Source: Elmis aenea
Lineage: Eukaryota > Arthropoda > Insecta > Coleoptera > Elmidae
Reading direction: 5' to 3'
DNA: 64,000 nt
NCBI GenBank assembly: GCA_947652605.1
Contig: OX393578.1
Coordinates: 51,901,415 to 51,965,414 of the forward strand
How positions within the stretch are numbered: the first letter of the stretch is position 1; every line of letters starts with the position of its first letter. This document shows, one piece after another, positions 11,401-23,400 of the stretch. Both the position numbers and the translations under genes were made by a program. The notes beneath the pieces were generated by a model, which ran no database searches, was not told the DNA's origin, and saw only the letters and a program-made list of their open reading frames with translations.

Positions 11401-14400
11401 TAAATATTACAATTATTGTTAACTAATTTTACACCTAATATAAAAAGTATTATGAAAAAACATCAACCACAACCATTGTATTAAATTTTTAAAAAATTAT
11501 GTTATAACTACTGTAAAATTAAAAATTATATCTAATAATAAAAAAAATAGAATAATAAAATGATAGAATATAAAAAAATTAGGGGGTCTATTAAAAAAAA
11601 ATCATTGTGAAGGGGGTCGATGTAGGAAAAAGGTTGGGAACCCCTGCTCTAGGCCCAAGTACATTAAATATTTTTACCATTATTTGGAAGCTCGAAAAAA
11701 ATTATTAATGTGGCTGTCGAAGGTTCTAAACAAAAACAATTAAATTTTTTGAAGTTTTATACTTACAAAGAGTCTAGAATCGCCAGGTTTCAAATTCTCC
11801 ATATCAGGACTAAGGGTTGGTGTTCCTCCCGACGACTGTAATTTTTTACCGAGCAACTTAATACCGATCGAATTATCGAAACCACCGAAAGTTTCCGCAC
11901 GTTTTGGCAAAATTGGGGACACGTATGTCTCGCTCTGGTGTTCACCTGCTGAACTGACGCTCCTCGAAAGATTTGTTCCGGTCGTATATAAGGAACTTGC
12001 TAGATGACTAACTTCCTATTGGAAAAAAAGGCCGAAATGTAACGAAGTGTTGCATGAATTTAAAATCCAAACACACAAGAAAATAAATTACGTACTTGTA
12101 CGGCTGTTAATACTTCTTTCCAGACTTGGTTGGTATCTACATTTTCTCCCACCAAATGTCGGTATGAAGGTGGTGAAGGAGGGTCTAAACCAGCTGCTGC
12201 TAACAACCTAAGCTGCAGCGACATTTTTTCTTCGAGTAGTAACGCCTGCTCTACGTCCTTCTGCCTTAACAAACCTGCAAAATATTGTAATACATAAGAT
12301 ACAAAACCTTTACCTAAATGATCAAAGAAATCCAAAAAAAGCATTCAAACACAAAACAAAATTGATATGGAATCAGTAAACTTTAATTAAACATACAACT
12401 ACTGAATATTAATCGAATAATTATGAAATATGTAAAAATCTCATCTCAACTTTTTTTTCCGTACATAAAATCAAATCCATTGCAATTAAAAACGTAAAAA
12501 CTTCATAAAGTTGCAACAACTTTTATAATTAGTTTTAAGTATTCAATACAAAATATGTACAATATAATATTGACAATCAATCCGAACAAATCAGGGCTTT
12601 CCAAACTGGGTTACGTGAGCTACTGAGGTATAAATACAGTCAGAGCAGTGTACAGGGTCGACCAAATTCGAATGTTTTACGGGGTATCTCGGTTACCGCA
12701 ATAGATAGCAAAAATCTGATTTTGGTCACTTGGGCTATTTTATTTAGAAAATAACGCCTATGCAATCAGATTTTTTCTATCTAAAGAAAACACGGCACAT
12801 TATAATTAAATTTTTCCAATCCAAAGACTATTTAGAAAACCCTGGAATAATTTTAAACGACAAAACATGCAAATGAAATAAAGTGCGTGTACAAACAACA
12901 CGATATGAGTGTATTAAAATTAAATTCGTCACACATAACACTGAAATATCTTAATTTAGCATGCGAAATGATAGGATTAATCAATTACCTTCGATATCCG
13001 AATCTGCGTCTGTCAAAAACAGAGCAAATCGGTCACACATATAATGACAATAATAATGAAAACTACAACAATATTAGACACTTGACACAATAAAGCAATA
13101 ATAAAAATCTGGTTTTTAAGAACCAGACTTGTTACAAAATATATAATTCGACATAAAACTACCATGCAAAAAATTCAGTTGTCAGGAGTTAGCAATATTA
13201 TTACGTTTTAAACCAATAGGTTACTTGTACACTTAAATAATAAACGAGAACATACCAACTAAATGCCGAATCTGGTTCTGTTTTGCGTTGATCAGTGACT
13301 GTTTTTCTTCTGAACTCAGCGCGAAAGAGTCTTCGTCGTCTTCCGGACAAGCCTGGACCGCAGTTCTAGAAGATTAATTTAAATTAGTCACTGAATACTA
13401 ATCTATGACTAACAAAAGGTTAATACTGTTAAATCATATTCGTTTATATTTATTACAAAAAAATACATCTTTTAATTTTTCTTATCTAAATACTACTGTA
13501 ATATTGGAAACCACTGATAATCAAAAGAATAAAGATCTAGAGAACATGGTGTATGCACCTTAACACATTGACATCCCAGCCATTTTTGCAAATGTTCACC
13601 AGGAGGCCAACATAATTTTATTTTGTAATTCGTGTTTTTTTCAACATAAAACTCTAAATAAAAATAAAAGTCATATTTTTCAATAGACCAAGGTAAAGGA
13701 TGAATTTCGTCCTGGCTATCAAGTATGATAGCCGCGGCACCCCATGAAAGTAGGTGCAATTTTTTTAATTATTAGTCATGGCTATCATACAGTGTGCCCA
13801 CAAGGTATCCTTCGCTAATTTTTGCATAAATCGAATGTTTAGGACCTAAATAAAACGTTTTTTATCAATTACAATTTTTTTTTATGTGTTCCTTCATATA
13901 CAGGATGTCCCAATTATAGTGAACAGCATGGGAATCTCGTAAACAGTAAGAGATACAGAGTTGGTAAAAGGGTCAAAATAATCTATGATTTAGGAGCAAC
14001 TGTTCTATGTAAACAAATCTTGAAAAAAATATATAGTTTTTGCGCTATTGACAAAAACAAAACACATCAGGTTTTTAATTTTTTGCTTATAACTTCTTTA
14101 TTTGAAATCACACCAAAACATTTTTCAATAATATTGAGGCACTTTTTGGCGTAGATTAGAAATGTGTCAACAAATTTTACCTATCTTGATTTGTTTTTGT
14201 TATTTTAATATCAGCCATGTTTTGAATAAGATAGTTGATGTTAAAATAACTAAAATAAATGAGGATAGGTAAAATTTCAAATCTACGCAAAAAAAAGTGC
14301 CCCAATATTGTCAAAAAATATTTTAAATGTGATTTCAAATAAGCAAGTTATAAGCAAAAATTAAAAACCTGATGTGTTTTGTTTTTTAACAATAGCGCAA

Positions 14401-17400
14401 AAACTATTCGTTATTTTCCAGATTTTTTTTTCATAGAACAGTTGCTCTTCATTGACCCTTTTCACCAACTCTGTATCTCATACCGTTTACGATACCCTGT
14501 ATACCGGGTGATTCAGTTTGACTGTCGCACCCCTATAACTTTTAAATTATTGAAAATAACCCCAACAAACCTTATATTTTTGGAAATAGCTACAAATTCT
14601 CTATCATATCATGTGCATTTGTTATCTCTACAATGACGTATGTCAAATCTGCGATAGGCAACTGTTTGTTTTTTTAAATTACATAGTATACATTTTTTGG
14701 TTGATTCGGATAGAGAATTTAATTCTTAATCCGACCATGTATTAAAAAAGGATGCAAACAGTCTACTTAACATAACAAAAAACCATCAAATCTTAAAATT
14801 TATACTATAACTATCAATGGAAATGTAATAAAAATAAAAACAAATAATAAACGTCGACATAAAAAAAATTATACTACCAAACACAGTTGTCCTCTATGTG
14901 TAACTGCTTTTTTTTTAGAGTCTAATTATGTCAACGTTTATTATTTGTTTTTATTTTTATTAAAAATTAATTTTTATTACATTTCCATTGATAGTTATAG
15001 TATAATTTTTAGGATTTGATCGTTTTTTGTTATGTTAAATAGACTGTTTGCTATAATTTGAATAAACTTTTAACTGATTTTTCTCGAAAATTTTCTTATG
15101 TATGCGTACTTTTTTAATACATCGTCGGATTCAGAATTAAATTCTCTATCCGAATCAACAATTGTGTTCGCAAATATTTTCGATTTCGACAGATATACAC
15201 GTTTTGGGGCCCCCTTAACCCGTTTTGAATATTTTCGTGTGTACCTACGTGCGTGCATACGCAAGACGTTAAAATTGTTCAATTTTGACATTAGTTCTCC
15301 ATAGTCTTTAAAAATATATTACAAAGCGTGTGCATTAAGTTGATTTTTCAAATAATAACTAATACACAGGGTGTTTAAGTTGTATCGTTAATCCCAAATT
15401 ACTGAAAAACTTGCGCAAACCACGTATTCGTAACACTTAGTGAGGCTCCTAGCATTCAAACTCCATAAACGATTTGTATGTAACAGATATTTAATTTGAT
15501 AGCCATGGCCTGACGAGGAAATACTATGGCTATCATATTTGATAGCCACGCCCTCTGGGAAACATCAAATATGAGCCATGGTGGTCAAAATTCAATTTAA
15601 AAAATTCATCTTAATTAAACAGACAGGGGTGAAGGATTTTCGGACACCTCCACACCTCTACTAATGATAAAAGGAGACAGTTTAAAACGTAGCTATCCAA
15701 ATATTCCTGTAATATTGGTAATCACAGAAGGCAAGATCTGGAGAACATGGTGGACGTAAAAAAAAACCAAAAAGTAATAAAACTGTATCCAAATTGTTTT
15801 TTGAAAACTGATATTTTCGTTGAATTTAAAAAGGTGAACAATTAAATTTACAATCTTACCTTATTGCTTGTATCCACACTTGCTTATCCTTGGGTTTATG
15901 CACTTTCAGCTCGAACATTTCCGGGTCGGCCGGATTCGACGATATTAAATAAATCCCCCTCGATTCCTGCCCAGCTTTTTCTCTAACTAACAATTTTTGT
16001 AATGATATAACACCAGCCTAAAATAAACCACATTCACATTTCCACCCACAAAATTGTTCGACCAGCAGAACTTACCTTATTGTCGGGAGTAAAAAACGAA
16101 TATTTATTATGCGAGTTCTCTTGAAGGAAAAATAGTACGTCGGACAGCACGATAACCAGTACGATCTGCATTTTTCCCCTTCCCTGCATTAACATTGCGA
16201 CGCCTTCGAACCGTAACGATCTATTTCCGTGCAAAATATCAGATTTCTTGAACTTGTGACCCCTGTGCGACGTGTACGACTTAGCGTCTATCCTGTTGTA
16301 TATTTCGAGTTTTCGATCTTCTTTCTCCTTTTCCGCGACTTGCGAATCTACTTCGACTAATATTTCTTTGACTAACAGTAACGCCCTGTGAAGGGAGTCC
16401 TGTTCTGGCTTATTTTCTTTACTGGTTTTTATCAACGGTTCGATTAATAGGGGATATTTTGTGAGTCGTTGCGTGACAAATAAAATACATTCCGGTATGC
16501 CCTTCTTCTTTAGGAGTGGATTGTTTTGACAGTGGCGGATGAATTGTCCAAATCGAGCATCGTTTTGCAAATAATATTTGTAAATTTCCACCGCGTCCCT
16601 ATGTCTACTACAAAATTCGCCTGGAATAATGGAAGAAAACAATAATGAGAAGACTTTTTCAAGTGAAAAACACTTTTACTTACCGTAAGCGGATTTAAGT
16701 TTAACAGCGTTGTGTGTCGAAAACTGTTCCAACAATATATCAGCAATCGAACTAACAATGGGGGATTCCCTCTGTCGCTGTCTCAATCGGGCCAACAAAC
16801 CTAGATGTAATTCCGTAAGATCGACTAGCCGAGGAAACATTCGATCCAAGCTCGGACCCAAATTAAAATATTTTTGTAAACCGTCCACAAAAACCTAAAA
16901 TACATTTAAACGTAACGACTGGTCAAAAAAAATTTAAATAGAGCATTACTTTCTGCATAACGAGAAGAGTAACGCAATGATGTTTCTCCGTTAAAATAAA
17001 TTCATAGATATGTTCCTGCCTCTTTACTTCTTTTTCTTTAAGTTTCCGGGCAATTTCCTTGCCCACGTGCGGAGTCCATGAATCGGGTTCAATTTCATAG
17101 AGTCCTAGACTAGGGTCTGAACATAAATCGGCAGCTGTTAGAGGTGTGTCGGATAAAAACTCTAATGGTACGAGTGGCACATCATCCGGAAAACTAAAAT
17201 ATAAGACATGAAAATCAAAAAGAGTGCTATGCAAATATTCATCAACTATTAAAAAAAATGTAAGCTGTTGTAAATTAATAATTTATTTCATTTCAAAATT
17301 TTTTCATTATATTTTAATCAGCTCAAAATTATACAAATTTTTGCCCTCATCCGGTCCTGTAGCTTTCGTATCATTTGAGATACCCATGGCAGTTAAGTTA

Positions 17401-20400
17401 CTTTGGAGAGACTATAACAAGAGGGTTGAGCCCCCCAGAATCAGAAATGGTTATCATACACAAGAATTTAAAATAGTAATTTAATTTTGCAAAATTTGGA
17501 ACAGTAACAATTTGGGTCCCTAGAAATGGGTACTTTAACTATGTGAAACAATGTGCAACCATAATTCAAGCCGAAGTACAGGGTGGTCCAAATTCGATGG
17601 GACTGCATGGGTATCTCGCTTAATAGTCAAGATAGAGAAACGGTTAAATTACCAAAAATGTGCAGTTTTTTGGGACAAAAGAACCGTTTTCAAAAATATT
17701 CTATAATTTCCTGTTTTTGAGTTATTAAAGAAAAACTGTTTTTTTGTCATATTAATAATGTGTCATATCTCCGTTATTGTTGTAAATATCGAAGATATTT
17801 ATAAAGATTATTTTTAGATATTTTTATGTTTAATTTGATTATACTAAAACCAATTTTTTTACGCTCGCCGTTATAAAGTTATGACACAAACTTAACTTTT
17901 TTTAAATGGGAGCGATAGTTGGCTATGATCTATTTAAATTCCTTATTTTTTTCTCGTTCCAAATATAATAATAATAATAATAATCTTTATTTGTTCTGAA
18001 TATCCCAAAAATGGTGTAGAACTTGTCACAATAATAAAGTACGTACATTACAATAATATACATAGTTAATATAAAAAAAACACAGAAAAATTATATTTAA
18101 ATATAACATTTTATAAAGTCAGCACCATTTGAATATTCGCTTACTCCATATAAGGGTTGATGCATTTATTTTCAATAATACGCAAATTACGAAGGTTTTT
18201 AGTTTGTTTTTTTTAAAAGAAAATCATAGTAGGCTGTGAAAACAAAAAAAAACAAGGTGTAAAACCTTATATAACTCATGGAAACAAGTTACCAAGGTTT
18301 TTAAATTTGTTATAATGATAAACATCAAAAATTTTTGAACTTAAGATAAACAGCAATATACTACATTACTGCTGATTCCGACTATGTTGTTGTTCAAATA
18401 TTTACAATGTTTATCTCAACAACAAATTAAAAAACCTTAATTACTTGTACCACGAGTTTTATAAGGTTTTACACCTTGTTTGTTTTTTTGTTTTCACAGC
18501 CTATGATTTTCTTTAAAAAAACAACTAAAAAACCTTCATAACTTGCATATTATTGAAAATAAATAATCAACCCTTATATATTTGGAGTGAGAAAAAAATA
18601 AGGAACTTAAATAGGTCATAGCCAACTATTGCTCCCATTTAAAAAAGGTAAATTTGTGTCATAACTTTTAAAGGGCGAGCGTAAAAAAATTTGTTTTAGT
18701 ATAATCAAATTAAACATAAAAATATCTAAAAATAATCTTTATAAATATTTTCGATATTTACAACAATAACGGAGATATGACACATTATTAATATGACAAA
18801 AAAACAGTTTTTATTTAATAACTCGACGACCGGAAATGATAGAATATTTTTGTAAACGGTTCTGAGTTTGTCTCAAAAAACTGCACATTTTTGATATGTT
18901 AAGCGTTTCTCTATTTTGACTATTAAGCGAGATACCCATGCAATCCCATCGAATTTGGACCACTCTATATACACTATGCACTTATGTGCGGATACACTAT
19001 TAGAAAGAGATATTAATAAAAAAAGAATCTTCATAGTGTCAGACAGCCAAGCAGCGTTAAAAGCTCTCGGCTCGGCAAAAATTAACTCAGGCCTTGTTCT
19101 GAACTGCATCCGGGCATTCAACGTGCTAGGAAGCAGGAATAATGCTAAAAACTGGTATGGTGTCCAGGGCACAGTAATATACCAGGGAACGAGAAGGCAG
19201 ATCGCCCAGCCAAAATTGGCAGCGACACCTTTCTTCTAAAAAAAAGACAGAAGAAATGCTCAGGATGAGTAGAGAAGACACAGAGCAGCCACAGGACTCG
19301 TCACAGGACACTGTGGGCTAAACAAACACCTCTTCATAATAGGGCTCTCAGAAACCGATACATGCAGAGGATGTGGTGAAGAAGAAGAAACTCCTGTTCA
19401 CGTACTATACCAGTGTGAAGGCTTTACACACTATCGGCGTAGACTTCTGGGGATGGAAAAATCTAACCAAGAAGAAAAAACACCCATTAAAAAAATCCCG
19501 GAGTTTTTCAAACACACAGGACTCCTTTAAGGGGCTATCACCAGAGGGTACAATAGACCAATAGGTCGCAGAACCTGAAAAGGGATCACTTCCGTGGAAA
19601 TAATAAAAAAACAAATTTGAAACAGTTTTGTGATTTGAAAATTTACAAATGACCTCATTACTGCGTAATTAAATACTTTAAATAAATATAACTTACTTTG
19701 TATTGTCATGATGTCCATGGTGAATATCAGCCTCCTTATCATCACTAAGAATTTGACTGAAAAAATAATTAGTGTACAAGTTTGAAATCGATAAAACAAT
19801 TCAAAGAATGTGGCCATTCCAAGCCTAGGCCAAGAGTTTTGTAAAGTAAAACTTATTTGATAACTGTGATTCTTTAGACTGTATGTTGTGAGTGTGAGCA
19901 AGACAGCATGTGAAGACAAAGATAAGAAAACACATGCAGAAAGCTTAAAAGCGATGCATTAAAGATAAGCGTTATCAAGTAGTAACTTCGATTAAGAATT
20001 AAGTAAAAAAATTACACCGAAATGCAGAAAACTTGTCAGAAAATGCCAACTTCGGTAATAAATGCAAGATTTCAAAAAAGTTCTCAAGTACAGTAGCGTT
20101 TAGTTTCTAAATAAGAGAAATGAGTTGAATCTGTGAAGGATGTGTCGATAGCAAAGCACCATAACAACGAGCCAGAAACAGACGGACAAGCAAAGGCTTT
20201 GAAAAGTGAGTGAAAATAATGCGGAGGAGGTGAAGGGACGGGTGGGACTTACTTCACTCCCAGTTTTGTCGCAACCCTGCGCCAGGGCGAGTAGCACAGC
20301 TGGCTCCTCCTAGGGGAGGGGCGGGGAACAGGCAACATATTAGCTACACCCTCTAACAACCCAATACTTTTGTGTCATACTAAAACGCATTTTACCCACT

Positions 20401-23400
20401 CAACGAATTTTTTTAACGAATGATGGTCAGCTAGGTGAAACGTATCACAGAAAAAGGCTAAAACTGACTTTAAAATACCTAGTTCAAAATTGTTCTAAAT
20501 TTTAATCTACGTTTATCAAGTTCAGAATATAACCAACATATAAAGCACTAATTAAACAAATAAATATAACACTCAACTAACTATAACAATACATTAATGC
20601 CCAAAATTACTAACAACTTAACAGCATGTGTAACTTTCAAAACCCAGCCTAGAAACAATTTTTTTTTTCGAGTTCCACCCACCTGACGCAAATTTCTCAA
20701 CAAAAAAAAGCGACAAATGAAAACGTAGGACACAAAAGATTCATGGCATCGTGTCCACCTTTTAAGTTATTCCGATATTACCTTATACTATGACATTTAA
20801 ATAAACAGAAAACTACACAACAGAACGTAGCGACAAACAAGTGAACACGACACTAGAAAACCTAACGCAGTTTAACTCCAACACAATGTAACCAAGGTAT
20901 TCTATGCTATGAAGCAAGCAACACAAACGTCTAATAGAGGTTAGTAGAAGTCGGAAAGCCAAGCAAAGGAATTCAAAGTAGGGGCGCCAACCTTGTGTTA
21001 CATGTAACATTTATTTGTATATTACAACTTTGGAATACGTAAATCTTCTAAAAGACTAGATACACACGAAAAAACAAAAGATTACTTAAAACAAAATTTA
21101 AAATAATGTTTTAGTGTGTTACTTCGATACCAATATAATAAGGGCTATTTAAGTCTTTTAAAATATTTATGTATTACAGAAAACATTAAGAAATACACTT
21201 TATTATATTGAACGAAGGTTAATGTTAAATACACAACTACAAATACATTTTAAATATAAACAAAATGTTCATATAGTGTAAGGATGTAAAATTTTATAGT
21301 TGTATCTGGCTTAATATGAAGGATAGAGATTCAATGAAATCAGCAAAAAAGCACTAATATCGATATTCATATGTTTAGAAAACTTGATAACAATTAATAA
21401 TTAAGCATGATATATCATTTATTATTTTTATGCAAAGTTTTATATTTTACTTATATCAAGTTAACTACAGTTTTCAAACATCTGAATATCGCTACTTATT
21501 GAACTGTGTTACAAGTAACTTTTTGCTAATTTAACGAATCTGTATCGTATCAAACGAGATTCAGATGTATTCTTTTTTGCTAAATTAAAGGCAATTTGCA
21601 ACACATATTATTGTAATGTAAGAGAATGTTTTATAACTATTTCTGTGTGAAGTACTAAAATGCTTCCTAAGAAAACTACACTTTCCCTAAGGAAACGACT
21701 AAAAGTTAGTTTATAATTAACATCTCAAGAACACACTAACGTAGTTAATTACTAATTAATTCTACAAGACCATATACAGCGTCATTCAAAAATTCTGCAA
21801 CAAATGGCAAAGTTTTTCATTATTGATTTCTCAGAAAATTTTATTCTTCATAAAAGTTGGTGCATTGTCTAAAAGCTGTATTACACTACACAATTTCTTG
21901 TACAATTTGCTGTCAAAAAATTTTATACTAGATTGTACAGCTGTTGCCAAGTTACAATGTCGTCAATTGACATACGCGAAGTGTCAGTTTACGACCTAAG
22001 ACACGGTCTACTACACTGGTTAGGAAGCCTGTCAAAAAATCTGGAACTTTTCGAGATAAAATTCCGCTAGGTGGCGATAAGTCTAAGAACCATTCGCCAT
22101 AAAAATCCGTTAGATGGCAACTAGTCTAAGAACCGGTTTGTGTACTAGGTGAGATCTTGATTTTGAACAAAACTAACTTAAAAATTCGTTTTGTTGTAAA
22201 TGTGTGTGTGTAACGTAACCTCTTTTATGTACAATATTTTTTGATATAATTATTCACTAAAGTAAACAGATGTAGGTATCTTAAAGAGCTGGCAACCCTA
22301 ATTGTAATAATTAAGAACAATAGTGTATCCGAACGTTAGCTTCAATGTATATGACAAAGATAAAACTAGGGTATCTCTATAAACAGGGTAACGACAGCCG
22401 CTGGACGCTGGACGAGTTTCTATTGTATATTGTATATTATTATATTATATACGGTCGAGTTTCGCTTGGCACCAGGCTGCGACAAACACACAAAGATTTG
22501 TGTGGCATAGAATTGGCTAAATTTTTGGATTTTAATATAAATGTAAAGACCAAAGCCGTTATTCAATAATTTTGTTAACTTAGGTATTAGGATTCTTCAT
22601 TTGATAAATATCATTGAGTTAAAAGTATTTTTGTAAACGTAAAAATAAAAAATATGTTTATTATAACGTCTGGTTTTTTATTCCTCAAAAGCAGGACTCG
22701 AAACCGAAAAAAAAATTGGTTAACGGTTAACCGAAAATCGAGAACTTTATTTTTATAATGGTTTTTGCTTTTAAATTCGAAGTTACAAAAAATATTTATT
22801 AAAACATTTAAAGTGTGTTTCTTGTGCACCATTGGTTATCTGATGAAACCACCGCTTTTTTATTCTATTATTGTTTAAAAAAAGTTGATTTTAAGATATT
22901 TTAAGTAAATGAAGTAAATGATAACGTTTTTTATTGAAAAAAATTATTTTGAGTTGAAAGTAAATTTATTTATTATTAAATTATTAAACACCATGAAAAG
23001 GAAAAGTGTTTTTTTGTCCCAGTAGTTATCTGATGATACCACCGACTTTTTTTCTTTTTATCAATAAAACTCATTTTGGGACTCAATGGGTTAATACAAT
23101 ATAATATACCTCTTATAGTTAGCGAGATTCCCTATTAAAACATCGAAATTTGCCCACCCTGTACATGAAATTACTATTACACTGTGATAAAACGTAACAA
23201 TTTTTAAACTATAATTTTTTAATTAAGTGAGTTGATAATATTAACCTCGTGACAAACTGTACCATCACTAAATTTGGAGTTCCATTCTCTTAAAATATCC
23301 TTATTGTTGAAGTGCATCGAACAAACATAATTATTTAGTTTCAAATATGGAAACACTTTTCGCCAAGCTTTAAATAATAGATCTTCATTCGGCACCTTAA

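Larger units (their letters stand above)
17512..19605 (+). pseudogene. LINE ORF2 relic (RNase H domain), interrupted by a foldback element
   Basis: Codons at 17512-17576 read [17 protein letters not shown] and resume after the insertion at 18970 as [37 protein letters not shown]. These are the RNase H blocks (QAE and SDSQAA) of a Jockey-like non-LTR element. Further on, an imperfect cysteine motif ([13 protein letters not shown]) remains in another frame. Frameshifts and stops make it dead. It lies in the intron between RhoGEF exons 12 and 13, in opposite orientation. Confidence 0.85.

Noticed and set aside
15070..15304. Overlapping frames on both strands at 15070-15304
   Set aside because: Also part of the family E foldback arm and its replaced end; no domain.
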